From Notolepis coatsorum (lineage: Eukaryota; Chordata; Actinopteri; Aulopiformes; Paralepididae), in contig OZ020591.1 in NCBI GenBank assembly GCA_963971535.1, forward strand, positions 18,515,877-18,579,876: 64,000 bases of DNA. Direction: 5' to 3'. Below are positions 53,367-64,000 of the stretch, piece by piece; position 1 is the stretch's first letter; each line of letters begins with the position of its first letter. The notes under the pieces are model-generated. The model saw only the letters and a program-made list of their open reading frames with translations, was not told the DNA's origin and ran no database searches. The position numbers were made by a program, and so were the translations under genes.

Positions 53367-55825
53367 ATGGTGAATGTTTGTGTGTGTGGTGGGTGTACCA
53401 ATTCCAACCTTTCTGGCCATAAAATCCACACCTTTCCGAAGAAAGGCACGCCAGCCTTTAGATCATGGGTGAGATTCGTGCAGGTGAAGAGGGCTGATTT
53501 TCCGGCGTCGTCGGTGAAAGACGGTGACCGACACTCGGTCATATGTGGAGCTCATTTCAGAGAGGCGGATTACATCAAAGGAGATCTCATCTCCCATAGA
53601 ATGGGATTCCGAACTCTGGACCGGGTGAGACTGGTAGAAGGCGCTGTGCCGTCTCTACAGTCACCTGGCCAGCCCTCTGGGAGTGCCCGCTCCGCTGCTG
53701 CAGGTCACGAACTTGGTTTGTCTCGGGTAAGTGTGGATCTAATCTAACTAGCTTTTTTTTTTATTATTTTTTTTATTATCTTTTTCCCCTCCTTCTTTTT
53801 CCGATTTTTTCTCCCATCCCCACTGTTAGTCGTTATGCCAATTCCCAACCCCCTTCCTGGTTGTTGCGCACTTTCCCCTACTGTTGGTCCGAGAGGCCGG
53901 AGAGACTGTCACATGCTTTCCATCCGACGCATGTGCAGCCAGCCGGCAGCCAGCCTGGCCACGCAGGTTCTCACCGGGAGAGTGTAACGTGTGGAAGGTC
54001 GCACTACCTCTCTCCAGATCCTACCCTCGCTGTGCCAGGCGCCCCGACCGAACTGTAGGGGTCGCTGTCCACAACGCCCAGGACCCACCCACGGCTCCCC
54101 TCCCCCTAACTCAGCCAAACGAGTTAGTATAGCGATCAGCCCGAGCCGAGGCAATGCTGACTCTCCGGGAGTCGAGATCTAACTCGCTTTTTGACGCTAA
54201 CATGTGTCATCAGGATCAGGGCAGCGGCAGACTCGAGGCGTGATGCGGCTCTCTGGACGTGTCACCCCCGGTTAGGCTGTCTCTGGCTGTAACTCCCGTT
54301 GTATTCTCTCTGCCCATAGCGTCTGCTTAGGCTGTTTCTGTGTGTCTGTGTGTCTGTGTGGTTGTGTGTGTGTGTGTGTGTGTACAATGCAGTGTTGAAG
54401 AGATGTTCCAAGTTCCAACTAGCAAAAGTAGATGTGTAAGCAGATGAAGTAAAAGTACTCTTGTTACTCTAGAGTTCGACACCTTACGTGTAAGTGGGGC
54501 GAAGTGCTCCTTTTGGGCTTGTTTTCATAATCCTGGTTGCTTTTTTTCTCTCTCGCCAAACCTGGCAACACAGACAATATGGGGCCGCACGCAGAACTGT
54601 TGTTTATGACGTTGTAAATATTTTGTACTGTAGACTTATCTTGTATGGAAAGTCTGTAATGATAAAAGTGTTTCTCATGGCGTTTGGAGCAGGCAACACA
54701 TGTTTCTTCACCACTGTGTAAGAGCACAGGCCAGAGTGAGTTTGGAGCAGGCAACACATGTTTCTTCACCACTGTGTAAGAGCACAGGCCAGAGTGAGTT
54801 TGGAGCAGGCAACACATGTTTCTTCACCACTGTGTAAGAGCACAGGCCAGAGTGAGTTTGGAGCAGGCAACACATGTTTCTTCACCACTGTGTCAGAGCA
54901 CAGGCCAGAGTGAGTTTGGAGCAGGCAACACATGTTTCTTCACCACTGTGTAAGAGCACAGGCCAGAGTGAGTTTGGAGCAGGCAACACATGTTTCTTCA
55001 CCACTGTGTCAGAGCACAGGCCAGAGTGAGTTTGGAGCAGGCAACACATGTTTCTTCACCACTGTGAAAGAGCACAGGCCAGAGTGAGTTTGATTCATTG
55101 AAAGCAAGGTTATGATCAGATCAAGTAGATTGCATATTATGAACATTCCTTAGTTCTGTTACTTTAGTGTCGGGGCTGAAGATATACAATTATTTCCAAT
55201 ATTTGAAAAGGTTGAGAACCACTGAGCTAGGTCCACAGTCTGTGCCCTGCCTGTGGTCTAGGTGTTGGAGTGTAATTCATAATAGTGAAATAAAACTCAT
55301 TTTAATGGGTACCTCCTGGAACCCACTATGAGAACCACAAACACTGTAAACACTGAATGCGCCTTTTTTTTTTTTTTTTTTTTTATTATTATTATTTTCT
55401 TTTTTACAACAGACGCTTCAACCCCACTCTGCGACTCCTGACGTGACAGAGGAGCCTATGAATATGATGATGGAAGCGGAGGAAGCTGGCCCATCATCTG
55501 AACCCTATGTTCCACCCTCTGAGCCACAAAGGGAATCGGCACAAAAGGCAACACAGTACAGCTACCGGAGACCACCACACCGGTCTTTGGGTAGGTTTTA
55601 ATTCACTTTGCACGTTTTACAGCCTTTTATAGAGAATGGTTACCCTTAAATTATATCACTTGTTGTTTTCTACAGGCATCCAGGTTTTCCCCCAGATGTT
55701 GTCCTCAGGGACACAGGCAGTCCCCCAAATGGTGTCTGTTGAAACACAGACATGCATTTCAAGCTTTGAGGCCAGTCCAATGCAAAGCCAATGCACCATC
55801 TCTCAGAGGGATAGCGAACAGTCAG
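53367..55825 (+). CDS. THAP-domain protein gene, first three exons (partial)
   Basis: Exon 1 (53367-53726, 120 codons) starts ATG GTG AAT GTT and encodes a C2CH THAP zinc finger: C5/C10, then C60-x2-H63, with HTFP, W34 and a closing AVPSL at 93-97. THAP fingers bind DNA and occur in host regulators and in transposases. Exon 2 (55413-55590) and exon 3 (55676-55825) continue in phase with consensus splice sites (donors GTAAGT, GTAGGT, GTGAGG) and encode acidic, Pro- and Gln-rich sequence with VSVETQT. The gene then runs into a 23-bp minisatellite. A short further exon could lie at 56038-56111, but no terminal domain is found. It may be a host gene or the DNA-binding subunit of a Harbinger/ISL2EU-type element; I cannot decide. 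A SINE and two tandem arrays lie in intron 1. Confidence 0.75.
53757..54176 (-). mobile_element. Degenerate tRNA-headed SINE in THAP intron 1
   Basis: Body matches the 42582-43058 family with many changes. A 15-bp target duplication with one mismatch flanks it (ATCTAACTAGCTTTT at 53742; ATCTAACTCGCTTTT at 54177). The head end is diverged. Confidence 0.8.
54177..54682. other. Intronic sequence with (TG)n
   Basis: No gene is seen. A (TG)n run is at about 54340-54383. Confidence 0.5.
54683..55092. repeat. 58-bp minisatellite, ~7 units
   Basis: TTTGGAGCAGGCAACACATG and following bases repeated seven times with single-base variants (GTGTAAG, GTGTCAG, GTGAAAG). In intron 1 of the THAP gene. Confidence 0.95.
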
Positions 55826-56116
55826 GTGAGGGGCCATGCAACCAATTATAATCGTTATAATTTTTTTCCCCTACTGAATGAATGATATTATTAATTGCTT
55901 TTAAAATCAGAATGTGTTAATTCACTAGGCGAAGAAACACACCTTTATGGAAAGTTTTCATGGAGGATAACGGAAAACAAAACAAAGACATTTTGAGTGC
56001 CGTTCTGCCACTTGTGTTGTACACATTCTCTGTTCTAGAAATGAGACCGTACCCACATTTTCTGGATTTCACTGCACTAGTCATACCAGACCAGAAGTTG
56101 GCCTTTAAGAGGTTAA

Positions 56117-56466
56117 GTCTCCTGATGTGATCTGTTTAGGTCTCCTGATGTGATCTGTTTAGGTCTCCTGATGTGATCTGTTTAGGTCTCCTTATGTGAT
56201 CTGTTTAGGTCTCCTGATGTGATCTGTTTAGGTCTCCTGATGTGATCTGTTTAGGTCTCCTGATGTGATCTGTTTAGGTCTCCTGGTGTGATCTGTTTAG
56301 GTCTCCTGGTGTGATCTGTTTATGTCTCCTGATGTGATCTGTTTAGGTCTCCTTATGTGATCTGTTTAGGTCTCCTGATGTGATCTGTTTAGGTCTCCTG
56401 ATGTGATCTGTTTAGGTCTCCTGATGTGATCTGTTTAGGTCTCCTGGTGTGATCTGTTTATGTCTC
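56117..56466. repeat. 23-bp minisatellite, ~15 units
   Basis: GTCTCCTGATGTGATCTGTTTAG with a few single-base variants. Confidence 0.95.
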
Positions 56467-56659
56467 CCGATGCGTGAGATTATGAATTTACCGGCGCAGG
56501 TTCTTGTAAATCCTTTTGATTTTCAAGAATCGGCACCAACCGTGTGGGTAAATTCTAGGGATGCATCGATCCGATATTGGTATCGGTATCGGCCGCCGAT
56601 ATCGGTAAAATAGCTGGATCGGGTATCGGTAAATATATATATTTTTTTTTATTTACATT

Positions 56660-57370
56660 TATATCTATGTGTTAATTTGTTACATTTAGTTTCACTAAGT
56701 TAGGAAAGTAATGTTTTAAGTCAAGCCTGATTTTTTATTTATTTTTTGCCTTGCACAAAATAATGATCCCAGTCTCTTCCACACAGTGACAGTGAGGCAT
56801 AGTTTATTAATTGAATAAATTAAGTTTATTTTCTGTCTTGTTTACAACAAATCAAAAACACACTTGTGATCCTTTACAATTCTTAACACATTGGCGGCCA
56901 CTGGGATTCGTCTAATATCACTCTAGACGACCAGCATATGTAAACAGACTTGCACAGTCCGTGGGGCTGTTTGTAGAGCTAAATCTATACTTTATAGTAT
57001 TGCTATCTGTCCATTCTCATTGTCAATTGAGACCATAAACCGTCCCTTCAAAATGGCTTAAAGAAATAATTTTTTCATCAATACGTTCTCATTTTATAGC
57101 GCCGTGAATATAAGCGTTATACGGGATTCCGGCTAGGATATTTCCTGGAAGGCTGGATAAAGGGCTAATAGCTACTAACGTTATATCCAATGGCATTTCC
57201 GTTATACATAAGCTACAGTTAAAACTCAAACTGCATATGATCGGTACGATCCTCAAGCATGTATGCATGAAAGGGGGGGGGGGGGGGGGGGGGACACACA
57301 CGTCGTTTCTGATTATTGATTACCAATAACCGTGTTCGTCTAAGTAGCCACATACGCTGATCGCCTGGTT
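56660..57370. other. Unassigned sequence
   Basis: About 700 bases of mostly AT-rich sequence inside the possible hAT element. A 23-base G run lies at 57270-57292. No gene is recognised. Confidence 0.5.
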
Positions 57371-57375
57371 GAGTA

Positions 57376-58760
57376 TCATAACAAGGCCCGATCGGGCTGT
57401 AATTTACATGAAAAAGATCTTACCATGAGCCGGTTGGATCCCCCCGAGCATTTCCCAGTTATTCCAGAGGCGAGGGATGAATTTATTATGTCCGTGATCA
57501 TGGGTGAGATTGATGGCAGGCAGGCTTTGACGAGGGTGGTGGGAAGAGGATCGAGCTGACAGTTGGTGGTTTTGGCTTTACGGATGAGCTCTGAGATGGT
57601 GTATTCTGATGCTGGGGTGAAGTTGGAGAGGGAGCTGATAAAATGATGGCCGGTGGTGATCATCCAGGGTGGATCACATGGGGAGGTGCATGATGAGGCC
57701 AGCTGTAGGTGAATGGTATTGATTTTGGAATAAAAAAATTGCTGAAATGCAGTGCACTGCTCAGTGGAGATTTCTGGAGGGAGGGTTTGAGGGGGGTGGA
57801 GTAGGTGGCTGACTGTGGAGAAGAGGACTCTGTTGTTCCCTTTACCAGTGCTGATGAGGTTGGAGTAGTAGGAGCATTTGGCAGTGGAGAGAGCGTTCTT
57901 GTAATGGTGGAGGTGGTCAGAATACATTTGGGTGTGAACTGAGAGTCAGTTTTTTTTTGGGAAGAGGAGAGGCAGTTATAGTGATTCTCCAGGTCAGCAG
58001 GGGAGGGGGATGGGGGAGGACTGGGGTAGGAATTGATCAGGGTGGTGAGATCTGTGGGTTTAATATTTCTGAAGGAGATGCGCCGTTGTTCTTTGGTTTT
58101 AGAAAGGGGGGGCCTGAATGTCGAAGAGCACGGCTTTGTGGTCGGAGATGGGGAACTCAGTGACAGCCAGGTTAGTGGGAGTGATACCAGTGCAGCAGAG
58201 TAAGTCCAGTATGTGACCTTTGTTGTGTGTTGGGAGGTTGACATGGTGTGTGATGTCGAGGCAGTCCAGGAGTGAGGTGAAATCATTTGCAAAGACATTG
58301 GATGGGTTGTCAATGTGGATGTTAAAGTCGCCCACGAGAATAACAGTCGGGACATTGCACAGACCGATGTTAACAGTGATGAGAATTCAGTGAATAAAAC
58401 AGCAGAAGGCTTTGGTGGTCTGTAGATGGTAACAATGATGGTGGGTTTGGGGCCTGTGAGTTTTACAGCTAAAGATTCAAAAGAGGAGTGGTGGGGGACA
58501 GTGACGGCAGTGACTTTAATGTTCTCACGGTACAGCACAGCAAGCCCCCCCCCCCTTCCAGTGCCACAGGGTTGACTAATATAGGCATAACCTGGAGGGA
58601 CGGCTGCATTGAGCTGGGAGAAATCATTAGGCTGTTGCCAGATCTCAGTGAGGCATAAACAAATCTAGCTTTCTGTCAGCAATAAAATCAGAGACCAGCA
58701 GGGCCTTATTGGTGAGTGATCGCACGTTGAAGAGACATTATTTCAAGCAGTTGAGTGGTG
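57376..58760 (-). pseudogene. LINE endonuclease region, 3'-truncated relic
   Basis: On the minus strand, from 58760: FNVRSLTNKALLVSDFI, then GRGGG, VTIYRPP, the catalytic GDFNIHIDNPSN near 58310-58335, and EFPISDHKAV near 58130 (the SDH motif). These are landmarks of an AP-endonuclease domain of a LINE ORF2. A linker region follows to 57430, just before the reverse transcriptase would begin. Two or more frameshifts break it. Confidence 0.85.
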
Positions 58761-58965
58761 TGTATGTGGCTGCTTTAAGCAGAGGGGATAATACACTGTG
58801 ATTGACAGCACGGGCATTGCGTGGTTCAGTGGACCAGAAGGATAATAATAATGGATAAAGAATAATGTAGCCTTGTCACCCCGACAGCCTGTTTTGGGGA
58901 AGTGTGGCTGAGCTGAAGAGATACAGCTATGTGGCCATTTCCAAACTTATAGCATCAACACGGGG

Positions 58966-59187
58966 GAAATATGTTTAAATGCTTTAATGCAGCAGACAAC
59001 AAATAAACATGTTTCAGCCCTCTGACCTTTGTCAGTGTTTACACTGGCTAGGTGGAAAATACACACATATATATGAGAGAGAGAGACAATCATAGTCTCT
59101 CTCTGTGCAGCCTGGTCTTGCCTAAAATATGTAAATAAAGTACTTAATTGACCACGTATATAATGGTATATAATGTACGTTATGTTA
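58966..59187 (-). mobile_element. 3' end of a Penelope-like or LINE element
   Basis: Reverse copy of 425-652, interrupted at its 5' side by the MITE that begins at 59188. Confidence 0.5.
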
Positions 59188-60693
<1,506 letters not shown>

Positions 60694-60794
60694 AAATATT
60701 TTTTTTTATATATATAAGTAATGTAAATTACTTATATATATATATAACATAACGACCATTGTGTACCTTTTTTCCTGACGTTTTCGTGTTGCTC

Positions 60795-60987
60795 TGTAAG
60801 AGTAAGCAGCCCCTGTCCCCTCCTTTACGTCTCTCCCTGTAAGAGTAAGCAGTCCCTGTCCCCTCCTTTACATCTCTCTGTAAGAGTAAGCAGTCCCTGT
60901 CCCCTCCTTTACGTCTCTCTCTGTAAGAGTAAGCAGTCCCTGTCCCCTCCTTTACATCTCTCTCTGTAAGAGTAAGCAGTCCCTGTT
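60795..60987. repeat. ~42-bp minisatellite, 5 units
   Basis: CTCTGTAAGAGTAAGCAGTC and CCTGTCCCCTCCTTTAC repeated, with small length changes. Confidence 0.9.
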
Positions 60988-61200
60988 CCCTCTTTTCAAG
61001 CGATTCACTACCTCAATGCTCTGGAACCTCAGCCTACAAACCTCATGGCCTGCAGCAGTGAGATGCTTGGCTACAGGAGACTTTTCATCCTGATTTCCAA
61101 TGTTGCTCTTATGTTCAGAGACTTGGGTCCTCAATTCTCTTGATTTTACCAACAAAGCAGAATCCACATGAGTACTAAGAGGTGGATTAGGAGTAGTCTC
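60988..61200 (-). pseudogene. Penelope-like element GIY-YIG endonuclease fragment
   Basis: The minus strand encodes FCFVGK, then in the next frame LRTQVSEHKSNIGNQ, PVAKHLTAAGHEV and LRFQSIEVV ending LLLQRE. This order is typical of the C-terminal GIY-YIG endonuclease of Penelope-like retroelements. There is one frameshift near 61160, and the frame ends in the minisatellite. No reverse transcriptase remains. Confidence 0.7.
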
Positions 61201-61234
61201 CTTACCTCAAAATCATCCCTTTCCTTTTCTTAGC

Positions 61235-61420
61235 TACATGTACAGTATTGGAGGTGTACATGTAGTTGTGTGTACATGTAGAATAATGGAGGTGTATGTA
61301 GTTGTGTGTACATGTACAATATTGGAGGTGTATGTAGTTGTGTGTACACATGTGCAGTATTGGAGGTGTACATGTAGTTGTGTGTACATGTACCGTATTG
61401 GAGGTGTACATGTACACTTG
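61235..61420. repeat. ~38-bp minisatellite, 5 units
   Basis: TATTGGAGGTGTACATGTAG and TTGTGTGTACATGTA repeated with deletions. Confidence 0.9.
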
Positions 61421-62057
61421 TTATTTTATAGCCTTATATAATAAAAACTCCAAATCTTTGTCCAACATCTCATCAAGCAGAATTACCAGGAACATTGTCC
61501 TTCTTCTTCTCCACCATGCACTGCTGCTGGGATGTTAGTGGAGGAGGATGCTTTATGACAATGTAGTCGATACTGATCACATGTAGCTAGTATCAGCCTG
61601 ATAGCGGTATTGGGTATAGGATCTGTGCATCCCTATATATTGGTTCAGCGTGTTGTTACTTTCCTGTTAACCTCTTAAGCCCGGAGCCCTATTTTCTGAA
61701 AATCCACCTAAAATACATACCTAAGTAAATGGAATATTGCTCAGCTTCTACAAGGTCCATTTGCATGTTCATGGTATCTAGGGACATCTATGGACGTCAG
61801 TGAATATATTCCCAGTGTCAGAAATAGGGATGCCCTGATCGATCGGCCAGCGATCGGTATCGGCCGATATTCAGTATAAATATGAGATCGGTGAATTCCG
61901 ATAATGCTCACTCGCTGACTTCTCTCTCAGGCACACAGCTGCTGCTGCTGCAGCGCACTGCCCCTCCCCCTCCCCCTCCCAGACCCCTCATGTCAACAAA
62001 TGCTACGGGCTCCAGCAAGAGTCGAGTCGAGTGAGCTCCTCTTTCAACATAACAAGC

Positions 62058-62545
62058 ATTAAACAAAATCCAGTCAACTATTCACTTCAGTTTAATACAT
62101 GAGGCGTTGTCTAATGTTATCTAGCTGGCTAGCTAGTAGCTACTGATAGCTCCTGATATCAACGTCTGATATATCATCAGTTCTCAGTTGTTGGCTAACT
62201 AGCTATCGTTCCATGAGCTAACGTTAGCTACCTAGCTAACGTTACTGTTTAAACAAAATTACCCAGTCAACTATTCACTTCAGTTTAATACATGAGGCGT
62301 TGTCTAATGTTATCTAGCTGGCTAGCTACTGATAGCTCCTGATATCAACAAATGCTCCGGCAATAGTCGAGTGCATGAGACCTCCGTTAGCTAGGTAGCT
62401 AACGTTAGCTCACGTTAGCTCACTGTTTAAACGAAATGACCCAGTAAACTAAATAGTTCACTTTAGTTTAATACACGAGGCGTTGTGTAACGTTATCTAG
62501 CCGGCTAGCAGTAGCTACAGATAGCTCCTGATATCAATGTCTTAT
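62058..62545. repeat. ~190-bp tandem triplication
   Basis: GTTTAATACATGAGGCGTTG starts three similar blocks near 62090, 62284 and 62467, each with CTAGCTGGCTAGC and GATAGCTCCTGATATCAA. Rich in TAGCTAACGTTAGCTA palindromes. Confidence 0.8.
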
Positions 62546-62566
62546 TTAAAAAAAAAAAAAAAAATT

Positions 62567-63035
62567 AATTGATCTTTTTCCCTTCCATTTTCCTCCATCC
62601 CAATGTTAGTCGTTATGCCAATTCCCAATCCCCTTCCTGGTCGCTGCGCACTTGCCCCCCACAGTCGGTCTGGGAGAGTGGAGGCTACCACGTGCTTCCT
62701 CCGACACACGTCCAGCCAATCAACCGCTTCTTTTCACCTGGCAGCGCGGATTATCACTGAGAGGGCGTAGCGTGTGGAAGGATCACACTATCCCACTTAG
62801 ATCCTATCCGCGCTTAGCAGGCGCCCCGACCGAACTGTAGGAGTCGCTGTTTACAACGACCCGGACCCACCCCGCCAGCTTCTCCCACCCTCTAATACTG
62901 CCAATTGTATTAGTGTGAACGGCCAGCCAAGCTGGTGACAACCCCGGAGCTGTGAGCTGGATTCGAACAGGCGAATCCAGCTCACAGCTCCGGGGTTGGT
63001 GACGAACGCAATCTCCGCTCGGCCACCTAACCGCC
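62567..63035 (-). mobile_element. tRNA-headed SINE, reverse copy
   Basis: Very close to 42582-43058, including the same perfect 24-bp stem hairpin (about 62942-62995). Confidence 0.9.
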
Positions 63036-63161
63036 CTTAATAAAAGCTTTTCTATACATTTGTCTGATTGAAAACTTTAACAGATTGCAGAATGGGTACA
63101 ATTCAGTATGGGCTCTCTGAGCAAAGGAAGGAAGTGAGATATGAATGAGTAATGCTTGCTA

Positions 63162-63238
63162 TGGTCGACTCGAACAGGCGAATCCAGCCGCTCCGGGGTT
63201 GGTGACGAACGCAATCTCCGTTACGCCACCTGACCGCC
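63162..63238 (-). mobile_element. SINE head fragment
   Basis: Only the tRNA-like head of the same SINE family (GACTCGAACAGGCG to CCACCTGACCGCC). Confidence 0.85.
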
Positions 63239-63537
63239 CTGCACTAATAACACTTTAACCTATTGGTAAACTAACATATTGATGATAACATTATAACTGC
63301 TGTTGTGACATGGTTATGATGTTTATACTTGAATACATTTGACAAAAAAAACTGTAATTTTGTCAAACAGTCTGGAGAGATTGATTTATGACGTGATGTC
63401 ACTTTGGGACTGGTACCGGTCCTGTCGGGCTTAAGGGTTAAGAGTGTAGTGTGAAATAGTGGCCTGTCCCTTTGTTACTTTCAAAAGCAATGGTTACAAC
63501 AAATTACATTTAAATGATTGTATGCCCTTCTTTCTAG

Positions 63538-64000
63538 ACTCCATGGCCTTACAGCTGTTTGTCTGTGAAGAGGAGGTTCCCCCTGAGCAGCAGGAGAGGA
63601 GCCCCAGTCTGGTCCAGGAGGAGCCAGAGCGCCTACAGATTAAAGAGGAACAGGAGGAACTCTGGATCAGTCAGGAGGGAGAGGAGCTTCCTGTCTCTGT
63701 GAAGAGTGAACATGATGAAGAGAAACCTCAGTCCTCACAGCTCAGCCAGACCCAGGACACAGAGCCCCTCCAGATCAAAGAGGAACAGGAGGAACTGTGT
63801 CAAGATCTAGAGGAGGCTGATGGCTCCAAGATGACCTTACAACCTATGAAATGTGAAAATGAAGGTGAGAACACTCTGTCCTCACAACTCAGCCAAAACC
63901 GGGACCCAGAGCAGATTAAAGATGAACTAGATCAAGGGCTGGAAGAAGCTGATCTCTCCAAGATCACAGTTCACCCAGTGAAATGTGAAGATGGTCAAGA
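63538..64000 (+). CDS. Acidic exon of a teleost C2H2 zinc-finger gene (5' part)
   Basis: A consensus acceptor TTCTTTCTAG ends at 63537. The frame is then open to the window edge (about 154 codons). The first codon is probably split (phase 1), giving Asp-Ser before ATG 63543. It encodes EEEVPPEQQE, then repeats of IKEEQEELW or similar and EKPQSSQLSQTQ. These acidic Glu-rich linkers are what I know from the large family of fish zinc-finger genes, where they precede a C2H2 finger array. The zinc fingers themselves would lie beyond the window. No exon 1 was found upstream. Likely product: a nuclear DNA-binding protein. Confidence 0.8.

Larger units (their letters stand above)
61671..63437. mobile_element. 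piggyBac-like element with nested repeats
   Basis: Flanked by TTAA (61667-61670 and 63438-63441). Ends are CCTCTTAAGCCCG and the complement of CGGGCTTAAGGG. No transposase frame. It contains a hAT-like end at 61829, a triplicated block at 62058-62545, a full SINE at 62567-63035 and a SINE fragment at 63162-63238. Its right end is about 100 bases before the zinc-finger exon. Confidence 0.7.

Noticed and set aside
55920-56111. Fourth and fifth exons of the THAP gene
   Set aside because: CACTAG at 55928 and GTTCTAG at 56037 open short in-phase stretches, but the first hits a stop quickly and the second runs into the minisatellite; too weak to annotate.
57660-58538. 292 aa frame as an intact gene
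   Set aside because: It reads the LINE endonuclease only in part and drifts into a wrong frame; the true frame shifts near 58335.

Overview
This window is vertebrate, almost certainly teleost fish. It has spliced genes with GT/AG introns, AATAAA signals, tRNA-headed SINEs of fish type, LINE tails ending in (TCAA)n, hAT and piggyBac-like DNA transposons, and at the right edge the acidic exon of a teleost C2H2 zinc-finger gene. Nearly everything else is nested mobile DNA and tandem repeats; no bacterial operon, rRNA or CRISPR array is present. No species can be named from the sequence.

Layout. (1) 1-2064: an open 3' exon-like fragment, a Penelope-like 3' end, and an inverted LINE tail split by a piggyBac-like element. 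(2) 2073-13847: a hAT-type element with an 8-bp target duplication. It holds a complete, very young Ty3/gypsy retrotransposon (2182-11639: two apparently identical 1808-bp LTRs and an intact gag-pol of 1871 codons) and two SINEs. (3) 13856-31300: LINE debris, a dispersed 40-bp satellite, several minisatellites, and a 0.6-kb inverted duplication (16331-18752 against 25700-26264). The left copy of that duplication carries a 1.85-kb non-LTR insertion whose only gene is an intact 557-residue ORF1 with a SMN-like Tudor domain plus three zinc knuckles. (4) About 31830-47990: a large EnSpm/CACTA-like region. It has an intact tnp2-type transposase (33543-35564) and a spliced DUF4806-type companion gene (41910-47362) containing eight tandem, phase-matched cassette exons. 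An inverted, damaged second copy of the companion gene (37080-39113) is joined to it through a head-to-head 17-bp minisatellite. (5) 48000-53300: MITEs, satellite, a LINE tail and a small hAT element. (6) 53367-55825: a THAP-domain gene (three exons seen) preceded by repeats of a 14-bp motif. (7) 56100-63437: more minisatellites, a LINE endonuclease relic, a Penelope-like GIY-YIG relic, nested hAT elements and a piggyBac-like element. (8) 63538-64000: start of the zinc-finger gene's acidic exon.

How the parts relate: the gypsy element, the transposase, the Tudor-gag ORF and the DUF4806 gene each look self-contained and intact. The other LINE, Penelope and SINE pieces are relics. Insertion order can often be read from target duplications, for example LINE, then piggyBac; hAT, then gypsy and SINE; LINE, then LTR, then hAT-like. 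The most unusual items are the cassette-exon array in the EnSpm companion gene and the Tudor-gag ORF1-only retroelement with its empty site preserved in the same window.
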